DNA of 64,000 bases, from contig MKWG01000003.1 of NCBI GenBank assembly GCA_001899685.1, forward strand, positions 62,001 through 126,000, written 5' to 3'. The DNA comes from Sphingobacteriales bacterium 44-15. Its GTDB lineage: Bacteria; Bacteroidota; Bacteroidia; Chitinophagales; Chitinophagaceae. The notes below the pieces were generated by a model. It was given only the letters and a program-made list of their open reading frames with translations, was not told the DNA's origin and did no database searches. This document shows, one piece after another, positions 28,721-37,704 of the stretch (within the stretch, counting starts at the first letter, position 1; the number at the start of each line of letters is the position of its first letter). The position numbers were made by a program, and so were the translations under genes.

Positions 28721-31654
28721 ATGATGATGAGCAAACTACATGAACTCGCTACTGAACTGGAAGGTGATTTTTTTACTGACGAAACGATCAGGACGCTTTA
28801 TGCCACAGATGCATCGGCTTACAGGGAAATGCCGCTGGCGGTAGCTATTCCCGCGTCTGTTAATGATATAAAGAAGCTGATAGCATTTGCCAATGAGCAG
28901 AAGACATCCCTGATCCCGCGCACTGCGGGAACCTCCCTCGCCGGGCAGGTGGTAGGCAACGGGATAGTAGTAGATGTATCAAAAAAATTTACACAGATAC
29001 TGGAGCTGAATACCGAAGAAAGATGGGTGCGGGTGCAGCCCGGGGTCATCCGCGATGAGCTCAATCTTTTTCTTAAACCACACGGGTTCTTATTCGGTCC
29101 CGAAACTTCCACAGCCAACCGCGCGATGATGGGCGGAATGGTGGGCAACAATTCCTGCGGCTCCAATTCAATAGTATACCGCAGCACAAGAGAACATTTA
29201 CTTGAAGTAAAAGCCTTGCTGAGCGACGGTTCCGAGGCCGTATTCAAGGCACTTGACCCTGATACATTTCACGCCAAATGCGAAGAGTCCACGCTGGAAG
29301 GGAATATATATAAAAACATTCGCAGCCTGCTTGGCAATTACGACAACCAACAGGAGATCCGGAAAGAATTCCCCAAAAAAAGTATTGAAAGGCGGAATAC
29401 CGGTTATGCCGTAGATGTGCTGCTGGACACTGCTCCATTTACGGCAGGTGAGCCCGATTTTAATTTCTGCAAGCTCATTGCCGGCTCGGAGGGCACACTG
29501 GCTTTTATTACGGAGATCAGGCTCAATATTGTGCCGCTGCCGCCAAAAGAATCGGGGCTGCTTTGTGTGCACTTCAATACGATTGATGAAGCGCTAAGGG
29601 CAAATCTTATCGGACTGAAATACCATCCTTCTGCCAGCGAGCTGATTGACCACTATATACTCGAATGTACCAAAGACAATATTGAGCAACGGAAGAATCG
29701 CTTCTTTGTGCAGGGTGATCCGGGCGCCATACTGGTAATAGAATACCGCGCAGAGAACAGGGAAGATATTAAAACCATTGCAGCAACAGCAGAGCGTGAA
29801 ATGAGGGAAGCGGGACTGGGGTACCATTTCCCCCTGCTGTTTGGAGAGGATACAAAGAAAATATGGACGCTCCGCAAAGCAGGGCTCGGATTACTGAGCA
29901 ACCTGCCCGGCGACGCCAAAGCTGTGCCTGTAATAGAAGACACTGCTGTAGATGTGAACGATCTTCCTGCTTTCATACGCGACTTCAATGATATTCTGGC
30001 GAGGTATGGATTATATTCGGTGCACTATGCACATGCAGGAAGCGGGGAGATACACCTGCGTCCCATCATCAATTTAAAAACAGAAGAAGGCAACAGGCTG
30101 TTCCGCAGCATTGCAGAAGAAATAGCTACCCTTGTAAAAAAATACAATGGCTCTTTGAGTGGCGAGCACGGCGACGGAAGACTGCGCGGCGAATTTATAC
30201 GGCAGATGATAGGTGACAAAAACTACCGGCTCCTGAAAGAGATCAAAAAAGCATGGGACCCGCATAATATTTTTAACCCTAACAAGATCGTAGATACTCC
30301 ATCCATGAATACCATGCTCCGGTATACCCCGGGGCAGCAGACACCTGCATTTAAAACTGTTTTCCGGTATCACAACCAGGATGTGCTGCAGCATGCAGAG
30401 CAATGCAACGGGTCAGGCGACTGCCGGAAAACACATTTATCAGGAGGTACCATGTGCCCGTCGTATATGGCTACCCGTAATGAAAAAGATACTACCAGGG
30501 CAAGAGCCAATATCCTGCGGGAATTTCTAACGCATTCCACCAAGGCCAACCGTTTCGATCATAAAGAGATATATGATGTAATGGACCTCTGCCTGAGCTG
30601 CAAAGGCTGTAAATCAGAATGTCCTTCCAACGTTGATATGGCAAAGCTTAAAGCCGAGTTTTTGCAACAGTATTATGATGCCAACGGGGTGCCTCTGCGC
30701 AGCAGGATGATAGCCAATTTCAGCGCCTTCTCAAAGCTGGGAGCAATAGTCCCGGGGGTATATAATTTTTTTATGACGAATGCTTTCACGGGCAGGCTGA
30801 TAAAAAAATTTACCGGCTTTGCCCCTGATCGCTCAATGCCTACTCTATACACAACCACACTGAAAAGCTGGTATAATAAGCATCAGAAAAATAAAATACG
30901 AAAAGTTGCTGCTGATACAAAGAAGGTATATTTCTTCTGCGATGAATTTACCAATTACAACGATACGGAGATAGGCATTAAAGCCATCCTGCTGCTGGAA
31001 CGGCTGGGCTATGAAGTGATAATACCGGAGCATACAGAAAGTGGTCGCTCTTGGCTGAGCAAAGGATTATTGCGTAAGGCAAAAACTATTGCTCAGCAAA
31101 ACATCAGGTGCCTTGCACCGCTGGTTACGGAAGAAACACCATTGATAGGTGTTGAACCTTCGGCTATACTTACCTTCCGCGACGAATATATTGATCTTGC
31201 CGATGACGGGCTTCTTGAAACTGCTAGGTCGCTTTCAAAAAATGTATGGACCATAGATGAGTTCCTTGCCATGGAATTTGACCGCGGTAAAATAAACAGC
31301 GCTGTTTTCACTACCGATACCAGGAAAGTCATACTGCATGGTCATTGCCAGCAAAAAGCATTATCGTCGGTAGCGCCTACGGTAAAAATCCTTTCCATAC
31401 CGCGCGGATATTCCGTCCACACGCTTCCTTCCGGTTGCTGCGGCATGGCGGGTTCTTTCGGCTACGAAAAGGAGCATTATGATCTTTCTATGAAGATCGG
31501 GGAACTGGTTTTGCTGCCTGCCGTACGAAAAGCGCAGGATAATGATATTATTGCAGCCCCCGGCACAAGCTGCAGGCACCAGATAAAAGATGGCGCTGCC
31601 AGGAAAGCCTATCATCCCGTGGAAATATTATATGATGCTTTATTGCCGGCATAA
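28721..31654 (+). CDS. FAD-linked oxidase / Fe-S protein fusion (YdiJ-like D-2-hydroxyacid dehydrogenase)
   Basis: This 977-residue cytoplasmic enzyme joins a FAD-binding dehydrogenase to an electron-transfer half. The N-terminal half has the FAD_binding_4 fold (PRTAGTSLAGQVVGNGIVVD; GGMVGNNSCGSNS) and the FAD-oxidase C domain (about 270-540, with HAGSGEIHLRP and SGEHGDGRLRGEF). From about residue 560 it has Fe-S cysteine sets (CNGSGDC...MCP; CLSCKGCKSECP near 622) and one CCG-type domain (HGHCQQKAL near 872, SGCCGMAGSFGYE near 905). This layout fits the GlcD-GlcF-like fusion family that oxidises D-lactate, D-2-hydroxyglutarate or similar acids and passes electrons to the quinone pool. Three ATG codons are stacked at 28721, 28724 and 28727; the exact start is uncertain. 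The substrate cannot be fixed from sequence. Confidence 0.92.
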   Translation: MMMSKLHELATELEGDFFTDETIRTLYATDASAYREMPLAVAIPASVNDIKKLIAFANEQKTSLIPRTAGTSLAGQVVGNGIVVDVSKKFTQILELNTEERWVRVQPGVIRDELNLFLKPHGFLFGPETSTANRAMMGGMVGNNSCGSNSIVYRSTREHLLEVKALLSDGSEAVFKALDPDTFHAKCEESTLEGNIYKNIRSLLGNYDNQQEIRKEFPKKSIERRNTGYAVDVLLDTAPFTAGEPDFNFCKLIAGSEGTLAFITEIRLNIVPLPPKESGLLCVHFNTIDEALRANLIGLKYHPSASELIDHYILECTKDNIEQRKNRFFVQGDPGAILVIEYRAENREDIKTIAATAEREMREAGLGYHFPLLFGEDTKKIWTLRKAGLGLLSNLPGDAKAVPVIEDTAVDVNDLPAFIRDFNDILARYGLYSVHYAHAGSGEIHLRPIINLKTEEGNRLFRSIAEEIATLVKKYNGSLSGEHGDGRLRGEFIRQMIGDKNYRLLKEIKKAWDPHNIFNPNKIVDTPSMNTMLRYTPGQQTPAFKTVFRYHNQDVLQHAEQCNGSGDCRKTHLSGGTMCPSYMATRNEKDTTRARANILREFLTHSTKANRFDHKEIYDVMDLCLSCKGCKSECPSNVDMAKLKAEFLQQYYDANGVPLRSRMIANFSAFSKLGAIVPGVYNFFMTNAFTGRLIKKFTGFAPDRSMPTLYTTTLKSWYNKHQKNKIRKVAADTKKVYFFCDEFTNYNDTEIGIKAILLLERLGYEVIIPEHTESGRSWLSKGLLRKAKTIAQQNIRCLAPLVTEETPLIGVEPSAILTFRDEYIDLADDGLLETARSLSKNVWTIDEFLAMEFDRGKINSAVFTTDTRKVILHGHCQQKALSSVAPTVKILSIPRGYSVHTLPSGCCGMAGSFGYEKEHYDLSMKIGELVLLPAVRKAQDNDIIAAPGTSCRHQIKDGAARKAYHPVEILYDALLPA

Positions 31655-31968
31655 GCCGGCCGGGTACATTCCAATTAAATATGCGCCGACAATATATGCA
31701 TACCTCTTAACCCGGCTTTGCGCCCTTTACGTGAAACTCATTGAACCACAAAGGCACGGAGACACAAAGGTTCACAAAGGATTTTCTTTGCGCCTTTGCT
31801 TCCTTTGCATCTTTGCGTGAAAATTTAACCGCAAAGGAAATACAAAGTGTTTCGGCCGCCTGAATGATCTTCAGATCGGGCAGGTAAAGACCACAAAGAA
31901 GTCCAATAGGTATATCCCATGTTTTGCAGGTGCGTCTGCCCAGTTAATTTGGAATGCATCGAGCCGGA
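31655..31968. other. Gap with GAACCACAAAGGCACGGAG-type repeat
   Basis: The 314-base gap between convergent genes starts with GCCGGC-ATAA-GCCGGC over the stop codon (31645-31660), a hairpin without a T-run. At 31743-31775 lies a copy of the GAACCACAAAGGCACGGAG repeat seen inverted at 25269-25302, followed at 31786-31817 by CTTTGCGCCTTTGCTTCC and CTTTGCATCTTTGCG in the opposite sense, so the element is roughly palindromic. No gene was recognised. Confidence 0.6.
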
Positions 31969-33060
31969 TCAATAATGATCCCACCAGGCCCTGCTTGCAA
32001 CAGGCGCCTTCAATACAGTTTTTTCGCCGATCAGGGGAGTGATAATAGGCAAACCTCTCTCTTTAGCCCTGCGCACTACCCGGTCAGCGGGCTCATACCA
32101 CGGATGTACGGACAAGGCAAATTTTGCCCAGTGCACCGGGAGAAGCGCTTTTGCTTTCAGATCAAGCGCCGCCTGTACCGTCTCTTCCGGGAACATGTGA
32201 ATATGAGGCCACATTTCATTGTATTGACCCGTTTCAAGAATTGCCAGGTCGAACGGTCCGTATTTTGCGCCTATTACCGAAAAATGACTGTCATAGCCCG
32301 AATCGCCGCCGATAAACCATTTATAATTTCCCGTAGTTAAAACATAGGAAGTCCACAACGTCCTGTTGCGCTTAAAGCTCCTCCCTGAAAAATGCCGTGC
32401 AGGGGTAGCGGTGATATGTATTCCCTGCCCGGCTTCCATACCCTGCCACCAGTCGAGCTCTTTTATTTTATGCGGGGCAACGCCCCAGTATTCCAGGTGG
32501 GCGCCCACACCCAAAGGCATAATAAAAAGCGGAACGCGGTTTCTCAGTTTGCGGATGACATTGTAATCAAGATGATCATAATGGTCGTGTGTGATCAGCA
32601 ATATATCAATGGCAGGAAGATCATCTACACTAAAAACATTACTGCCATCAAAAGCTTTTGAACCGATATAAGATACCGGCGAAGCCCGTTCGCTGAACAC
32701 CGGATCTACCAGTATATTGGTATCATTCCATTGCAACAGGTACGATGAATGCCCAAACCAGGTTATTGCCGGGGCGGTGTCCGGAATGGCAGTAAGCGGT
32801 TCTTTTACAAAAGGAAGGGTATAATGGGGCGTCACATCGGTATGTTTTTTGAAATATATTTCTTTGATCACCTTTAAGACATTTCCATTATCTGCCATCA
32901 TTGCTGTTTCGGACAGATTTCTAAAGCTTCCCTCTTTGAAATTGACAGACTGCCGGATGTTCTCCAGGCGTTTTCCTGACGGTAGCTTTCCCAATGAGGG
33001 TTGCTGCCAGAAAAGGTAAATGATCAATACAATTAAAATCATGATCACAGCTAAAAGCAT
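31969..33060 (-). CDS. Metallo-beta-lactamase-fold hydrolase (UlaG / NAPE-PLD-like)
   Basis: The 363-residue protein has an N-terminal membrane anchor (MLLAVIMILIVLIIYLFW), so the catalytic domain probably faces the periplasm. The metal-binding motif HDHYDHLD is present, and later ligand positions are visible in ATPARHFSGR and FIGGDSGYD. The pattern WFGHSSYLLQW with NILVDPVFSERASPVSY matches the NAPE-PLD-like branch, whose members cleave phosphodiester or lactone bonds; the substrate here is unknown. The ATG at 33060 is chosen over an upstream TTG at 33078 because the latter overlaps a -7-like box (TACCTTTTG on the minus strand, 33076-33084). It is divergent from the ABC exporter gene. Confidence 0.9.
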   Translation of the reverse strand: MLLAVIMILIVLIIYLFWQQPSLGKLPSGKRLENIRQSVNFKEGSFRNLSETAMMADNGNVLKVIKEIYFKKHTDVTPHYTLPFVKEPLTAIPDTAPAITWFGHSSYLLQWNDTNILVDPVFSERASPVSYIGSKAFDGSNVFSVDDLPAIDILLITHDHYDHLDYNVIRKLRNRVPLFIMPLGVGAHLEYWGVAPHKIKELDWWQGMEAGQGIHITATPARHFSGRSFKRNRTLWTSYVLTTGNYKWFIGGDSGYDSHFSVIGAKYGPFDLAILETGQYNEMWPHIHMFPEETVQAALDLKAKALLPVHWAKFALSVHPWYEPADRVVRRAKERGLPIITPLIGEKTVLKAPVASRAWWDHY

Positions 33061-33115
33061 AATTATTAATTTGTGCAAAAGGTAATTAAATTAAAAATGA
33101 CAATAACGGATCATA

Positions 33116-34882
33116 ATGAAGATACTATGGCAATACCTCAGTCCTCAGAAATGGCTGATCATCGTTTCCCTTTTGCTGGCAGGAATAGCGCAGTTGCTCA
33201 CCCTCATTGATCCGCTGATATTCGGGAAGATCGTTGACGATTATGCTGTTCATCCCGGCGCCAAAACAGAGCATGAACTGGTCCGGGGCGTAGTATTCTG
33301 GTTGCTTGTTGCCGTTGGCATAGCGCTGGCAGCAAGACTGACAAAAAGTTTCCAGGAATATATAACGCGGCTGGCAGTACAAAAATTTGGCAAGCAGATC
33401 TTTAACGACGGGCTCAAACAAACCTTACGTTTATCCTTCCAGGAGTTTGAGGCACAGCGAAGCGGCGAAACGCTTTCTACTTTACAGAAAGTAAGAACAG
33501 ATACGGAGCGTTTTATCAATGCTTTTGTCAACATCCTGTTTTCTTCGCTCACCGGCGTTGGGTTCCTGATATGGTATGCCATTACCAAACACTGGCTGCT
33601 TATCCCGGTATTCCTGATCGGAATAGTTGTATTAGGGGGGCTGACAGGCTTGTTAAGCAAAAAGATAAAAACAATACAACGTTCTATCAACAGGGAGACC
33701 AACCAGATGTCTGGCGCTATTACCGAGTCATTGCGCAATATTGAGCTTGTTAAAAGCCTCGGGCTTACTTTTCCGGAAATACGCAGGTTAAGGGATCATA
33801 CCGAAAAGATATTTGACCTTGAAATAGAGAAGGTAAAGAAGGTAAGAATGCTGTCTTTTATGCAAAGCGCTGCGCTTACGCTGCTGCGGCAATCTATTCT
33901 TTTTATTCTGTTGTGGTTAATATTCCGCCACGTCCTTACCACCGGGGAGCTCATCAGCATGCAGTTCATTTCCACTACCATATTCGGCCCGCTGCAGGAT
34001 CTCGGAAATATTATTCTTTCTTACAGGGAGGCGGAGGCTTCTGTCAGCAGCTTCGACAGGCTGATGCAAAAGCCTGTTGAAAAAAGCCCGGAAGCACCGG
34101 TTCCTATCGGGCCATTGCAATCTATGCGTTTTGAGCATGTGATATTCAGGCATTCCCGGTCGCCTGTAAATGCAGTAGACGATATCAGCTTTGATCTGAA
34201 AAGAGGAGATACTGTTGCTTTTGTGGGTCCGTCCGGATCAGGGAAATCCACGCTTGTAAAACTGCTCGTAGGGCTGTACCGCCCGGTGCAGGGAGAAATT
34301 CTCTTTAATGATATCCCTTCCACCGCTATCCGTTACAATGAAATGCGGAGGCAGATAGGCTTTGTTACACAGGAAACACAATTGTTTTTCGGCAGTATTA
34401 AGGAGAACCTGCTATTTGTAAAGCCGGATGCTACAGATGATGAGATCGTGAAAGCGTTGGAGCAGGCATCCTGCAATGCCCTGCTGTCGAGATCAGCGGA
34501 AGGCATTGATACGATGCTCGGGGAAGGCGGCATGAAGCTGTCGGGAGGAGAAAAGCAAAGGATTGCTATAGCAAGAGCCCTGCTGCGCCATCCCCATCTG
34601 CTGATCTTTGATGAAGCTACTTCCGCGCTCGATTCCCTTACCGAAGAGTCCATTACAGCAACCATAAAGGCAATTTCAGAGCAAAGAGACCCTATCACCA
34701 TCCTTATTGCCCACCGGCTGTCTACCATAATGCACGCGGATACGATCTATGTGCTGGAAAAGGGGAAAATAGTAGAATCCGGCACCCATGATTCCCTGGT
34801 AGAAAAAAAAGGGCTCTATTATGCTCTGTGGCGACAGCAGATAGGCGAACGGCGTGCAGATACCACCAATGTCTCCGGCTGA
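33116..34882 (+). CDS. ABC exporter, fused membrane and ATP-binding domains (MsbA-like)
   Basis: The 588-residue protein is a half-transporter that would work as a homodimer or heterodimer in the inner membrane. Six membrane segments occupy about residues 15-305. The nucleotide-binding domain (about 335-575) has Walker A GPSGSGKSTL, a Q-loop (VTQETQLF), the signature LSGGEKQRIAIARALL, Walker B LLIFDEATSALD and the H-loop IAHRLSTI, all intact. The family exports lipids, peptides or drugs; the cargo cannot be told. It is divergent from the metallo-hydrolase gene and is followed by a GTGAGACG repeat. Confidence 0.95.
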   Translation: MKILWQYLSPQKWLIIVSLLLAGIAQLLTLIDPLIFGKIVDDYAVHPGAKTEHELVRGVVFWLLVAVGIALAARLTKSFQEYITRLAVQKFGKQIFNDGLKQTLRLSFQEFEAQRSGETLSTLQKVRTDTERFINAFVNILFSSLTGVGFLIWYAITKHWLLIPVFLIGIVVLGGLTGLLSKKIKTIQRSINRETNQMSGAITESLRNIELVKSLGLTFPEIRRLRDHTEKIFDLEIEKVKKVRMLSFMQSAALTLLRQSILFILLWLIFRHVLTTGELISMQFISTTIFGPLQDLGNIILSYREAEASVSSFDRLMQKPVEKSPEAPVPIGPLQSMRFEHVIFRHSRSPVNAVDDISFDLKRGDTVAFVGPSGSGKSTLVKLLVGLYRPVQGEILFNDIPSTAIRYNEMRRQIGFVTQETQLFFGSIKENLLFVKPDATDDEIVKALEQASCNALLSRSAEGIDTMLGEGGMKLSGGEKQRIAIARALLRHPHLLIFDEATSALDSLTEESITATIKAISEQRDPITILIAHRLSTIMHADTIYVLEKGKIVESGTHDSLVEKKGLYYALWRQQIGERRADTTNVSG

Positions 34883-34901
34883 GAGAGCACCGGTACTATT
34901 A

Positions 34902-34990
34902 TCGTGAAATGTGAGACGTGAGACGTGAAATGCTTCTCGTTTGACATTCAGCCTCTCAGGTTTCCCTTCTCACGTCTCACATTTCTCATT
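34902..34990. repeat. GTGAGACG palindromic repeat, copy 3
   Basis: ATCGTGAAATGTGAGACGTG with AGACGTGAAATG on the left is answered by CTTCTCACGTCTCACATTTC on the right, an inverted repeat with a loop of about 40 bases. It is the best-formed copy of the family, placed between the ABC exporter and the small gene at 35078. Confidence 0.72.
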
Positions 34991-35077
34991 TGGCCCATCA
35001 GGAGCTACCCCTGTAAAAGATCTCAGGGATTCCCATTTTTTTCTTACATTTCCATGACAATTAAAACATTCTTGTCT

Positions 35078-35485
35078 ATGATCAAGCTCAATGAAATTAA
35101 AACCGGCGATATTGTAAATGCCCGTTTCGAGGATGTGGTAAATACAGGAGAGGTACAACAGGTAGATCACACGGAGCGCAAAGTGCTCGTATCCCATGGC
35201 GACCAGGAGTTCTGGTATGATGTTGAGAACCTTTCGCCTGTCCCTTTTACCATGGAAAGCCTTGGCAGGCTTGGCTTTACGGCTACCGACGATCCATTGA
35301 TCAAAGGAAACGGGACCGCTTATGTCAAAGGTCCTTTTATCATCCAGTTTCCCCTCCCCGGCGACCATAAAGCCATCCATCTTATATACCGGGATGAGCA
35401 CCGGGATGTGAATGGGGATATTTTCCTGCATCAATTGCAAAATCATTATCATTCCATGACCAATTTTCACCTGGAATTAGTGTAA
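35078..35485 (+). CDS. Small hypothetical protein of a Bacteroidota-type family
   Basis: No function is recognised. The 135-residue product from the ATG at 35078 begins with a short beta-rich part (IKTGDIVNARFEDVVNTGEV; QVDHTERKVLVSH) that resembles small KOW/SH3-like folds, then an ELxxLGF-like segment (MESLGRLGF). It ends with VNGDIFLHQLQNHYHSMTN, a pattern like the VHQLQNLYFALT ending of small proteins common in Bacteroidota chromosomes and prophages. An in-frame extension back to 34925 runs through the palindromic repeat and is unlikely to be coding. A hairpin at 35518-35542 closes it. Confidence 0.7.
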   Translation: MIKLNEIKTGDIVNARFEDVVNTGEVQQVDHTERKVLVSHGDQEFWYDVENLSPVPFTMESLGRLGFTATDDPLIKGNGTAYVKGPFIIQFPLPGDHKAIHLIYRDEHRDVNGDIFLHQLQNHYHSMTNFHLELV

Positions 35486-35517
35486 CTTTGCGCCTCGCAT
35501 AAGGATATATTATATAT

Positions 35518-35554
35518 TTTTTTCCCGCGAACCGGGAAAAAATAGTCTTTTTTT
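35518..35554 (+). terminator. Intrinsic terminator between the hypothetical gene and infA
   Basis: TTTTTTCCCG (35518-35527) pairs with CGGGAAAAAA (35533-35542) around a five-base loop, followed by a run of T at 35548-35554. The A/T flanks make it work in either direction. It overlaps the start of the infA promoter region. Confidence 0.78.
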
Positions 35555-35584
35555 GTATAAATCAACATTATAATCGTATCTTTG
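35552..35584 (+). promoter_or_regulatory. Promoter of the infA-rplQ operon
   Basis: TTTG at 35552-35555 and TATCTTTG at 35577-35584 are 21 bases apart, the same boxes and spacing as the guaB promoter. Transcription should start around 35587-35592, leaving a very short leader before the infA ATG at 35601. Confidence 0.85.
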
Positions 35585-35600
35585 CGCACCCAAAAACGGT

Positions 35601-35819
35601 ATGGCAAAACAGACACTCATTAAGCAGGACGGAATAATATTGGAAGCCTTATCCAATGCGATGTTCAAGGTGAAGCTGGAAAACGGGCATGAGATACTGG
35701 CTACCATATCGGGAAAAATGAGGATGCACTACATACGCATTTTGCCGGGAGATAAAGTGGGAGTGGAAATGAGCCCTTATGATTTGAGCAGGGGAAGAAT
35801 CATATTCAGATATAAATAG
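35601..35819 (+). CDS. infA: Translation initiation factor IF-1
   Basis: IF-1 binds the ribosomal A site during initiation. The 72-residue product is full length and has the OB-fold signature ([53 protein letters not shown]). It leads the ribosomal alpha-type operon here with its own promoter and no secY or map gene in front. Confidence 0.97.
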   Translation: MAKQTLIKQDGIILEALSNAMFKVKLENGHEILATISGKMRMHYIRILPGDKVGVEMSPYDLSRGRIIFRYK

Positions 35820-35852
35820 CATAAGTAATATTTACACATAAAACTCAATAAA

Positions 35853-35969
35853 ATGAGAGTAAGAGCATCTATAAAAAAGCGTAGCGTGGATTGCAAGATC
35901 GTAAGGAGAAAAGGGGTATTGTATGTTATCAACAAGAAAAACCCCCGCTTCAAGCAGAGACAGGGATAA
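35853..35969 (+). CDS. rpmJ: Ribosomal protein bL36, zinc-free form
   Basis: A 38-codon gene (begins [11 protein letters not shown], ends RFKQRQG) lies 33 bases after infA, the standard position of rpmJ. In zinc-binding L36 three cysteines and one histidine hold the metal; here only one cysteine (position 14) remains, and the other positions are Ser, Asn and Phe. It is thus the C-minus type, which does not need zinc. Length and the KQRQG end are typical. Confidence 0.95.
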   Translation: MRVRASIKKRSVDCKIVRRKGVLYVINKKNPRFKQRQG

Positions 35970-36006
35970 GAAATCTCAAATTTGAAATTTTAAATTATAA
36001 ATTTTT

Positions 36007-36387
36007 ATGGCTCGTATCGCCGGTGTTGATTTACCAAAAAACAAAAGAGGGGAAATAGGATTAACCTATATCTATGGTATAGGTCGTTCCAATGCACAAT
36101 ACATTTTGGAAAAAGCAGGAATCAGCTTTGACAAAAAAGTGAACCAGTGGAACGATGATGAATTGAATGCCATCCGTAACATCATCACCAACGAATTTAA
36201 GGTAGAAGGCCAGTTGCGCTCTGAAGTGCAGATGAGCATCAAGCGCCTGCTTGATATTGCCTGCTACCGTGGTCTGCGCCATCGTAAAGGATTGCCGCTC
36301 CGCGGTCAGCGTACCCGTACTAATTCACGTACACGTAAAGGTAAACGCAAGACCGTTGCCGGTAAGAAGAAAGCAACCAAGAAGTAA
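36007..36387 (+). CDS. rpsM: Ribosomal protein uS13
   Basis: The 126-residue product is full length with [20 protein letters not shown], the helix-two-turn-helix segment [18 protein letters not shown] and the conserved basic tail ([20 protein letters not shown]). S13 sits in the head of the 30S subunit and contacts the P-site tRNA. It is the third gene of the operon. Confidence 0.97.
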   Translation: MARIAGVDLPKNKRGEIGLTYIYGIGRSNAQYILEKAGISFDKKVNQWNDDELNAIRNIITNEFKVEGQLRSEVQMSIKRLLDIACYRGLRHRKGLPLRGQRTRTNSRTRKGKRKTVAGKKKATKK

Positions 36388-36468
36388 TATATAATTGCCG
36401 CCGGATCCGGTTTTACTTCCCGGGGAGGGGCAACTGTTTTTTAATATTTAAAGATCACCTCGGATTTT

Positions 36469-36873
36469 ATGGCTAAAGCACAGCAAAACAGCGCAAAGGC
36501 AGCTGCAAAGAAAAGAATAGTAAAAGTAGACGCCTATGGCGATGCACATGTTACTGCAAGTTTCAACAATCTCATTGTAAGCCTGACCAACAAAACAGGT
36601 CAGGTGATCAGCTGGAGCAGCGCAGGCAAGATGGGATTTAAGGGCTCTAAGAAAAATACACCTTATGCTGCCCAGATGGCAGCTTCTGATGCAGCAAGAG
36701 TAGCTGCTGAAGCAGGACTGAAAAGAGTAGACGTTTTTGTAAAAGGCCCGGGAGCAGGACGTGAAAGCGCCATCCGCGCTATCGCCAACTCCGGGATAGA
36801 AGTGAACATGATCAAAGACGTTACGCCGCTGCCGCACAACGGTTGCCGTCCTCCGAAGAAAAGAAGAGTATAA
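36469..36873 (+). CDS. rpsK: Ribosomal protein uS11
   Basis: The 134-residue product has the S11 core ([14 protein letters not shown]-like segment, here [40 protein letters not shown]) and the end [19 protein letters not shown]11 forms part of the 30S platform near the E site. The N-terminus ([15 protein letters not shown]) is a basic extension typical of the family. Confidence 0.97.
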   Translation: MAKAQQNSAKAAAKKRIVKVDAYGDAHVTASFNNLIVSLTNKTGQVISWSSAGKMGFKGSKKNTPYAAQMAASDAARVAAEAGLKRVDVFVKGPGAGRESAIRAIANSGIEVNMIKDVTPLPHNGCRPPKKRRV

Positions 36874-36879
36874 AAGGAA

Positions 36880-36914
36880 GTGAATGGTGAATGGGCAATA
36901 TATTGACCATTCAC
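36880..36914 (+). promoter_or_regulatory. Hairpin in the rpsK-rpsD gap
   Basis: GTGAATGG (36880-36887) pairs with CCATTCAC (36907-36914), and inside it CAATATATTG is itself a 10-bp palindrome. The gap between rpsK and rpsD is 120 bases, long for a ribosomal operon. It lacks a T-run, so it is not a clear terminator; a processing or regulatory hairpin is possible. Confidence 0.35.
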
Positions 36915-36993
36915 CTAAAATAAACCGGCACACGATTGATTTTAGATTTTTAATGATCGTGCGCTGTAATTAAAAAATCAAATTATAATCATT

Positions 36994-37599
36994 ATGGCAC
37001 GTTACACAGGCCCAAAAACAAGAATTTCACGCATATTTGGTGAGCCTATTCTTGGCAACGGTAAATATCTTACCAAAAACAGCAATCCTCCCGGTCAGCA
37101 CGGACCTTCCAAAAAACGTAAAGCTCCGGGTGAATATGCCCTCCAGCTCAAAGAAAAGCAGAAAGCAAAATATACTTATGGCTTGCTGGAACGCCAGTTC
37201 CGTAAAACTTTTGAAGAAGCTTCCCGTCTTGGCGGCGTTACCGGCGAAAACCTTATCAAGCTCCTGGAATCTCGTTTAGACAATACGGTATTCCGCCTGG
37301 GTATTGCTCCTTCACGTCCTGCTGCAAGACAGTTGGTGGCACATAAGCATGTAACCGTAAATGGTGAAGTAGTGAACATCCCTTCATTCAAACTGAAAGC
37401 CGGCGATATTGTAAGCCTGAAAGAAAAAAGCGCGGGCAATACTGCGGTTACCAGCCAGGTACGCGGAAAAAATCCAAAATTCAACTGGCTCGACTGGAAT
37501 GAAGCTGAACTGACAGGTACTTTCATCGCTTATCCTGAAAGAGAAAGCGTTCCTGAAAATATCAAGGAGCAATTGATCGTGGAATTGTATTCCAAGTAA
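36994..37599 (+). CDS. rpsD: Ribosomal protein uS4
   Basis: The 201-residue product has the S4 N-terminal region (MARYTGPKTRISRIFGEPIL) and the S4 RNA-binding domain at about 92-155 (RLDNTVFRLGIAPSRPAARQ; LVAHKHVTVNGEVVNIPSF), and ends in IKEQLIVELYSK. It nucleates 30S assembly and in many bacteria also represses its own operon, though no such site is recognisable here. The N-terminal part lacks the zinc-binding cysteines. Confidence 0.97.
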   Translation: MARYTGPKTRISRIFGEPILGNGKYLTKNSNPPGQHGPSKKRKAPGEYALQLKEKQKAKYTYGLLERQFRKTFEEASRLGGVTGENLIKLLESRLDNTVFRLGIAPSRPAARQLVAHKHVTVNGEVVNIPSFKLKAGDIVSLKEKSAGNTAVTSQVRGKNPKFNWLDWNEAELTGTFIAYPERESVPENIKEQLIVELYSK

Positions 37600-37704
37600 T
37601 TGTTCCTACTTCATTTACTGAAGTCAATATAGTCGTTTCTATTATTTAAATAGTACCCTGCTCCTAACAGACCGGGTATAAAAACTTAAAACTGAAATTT
37701 AAAT

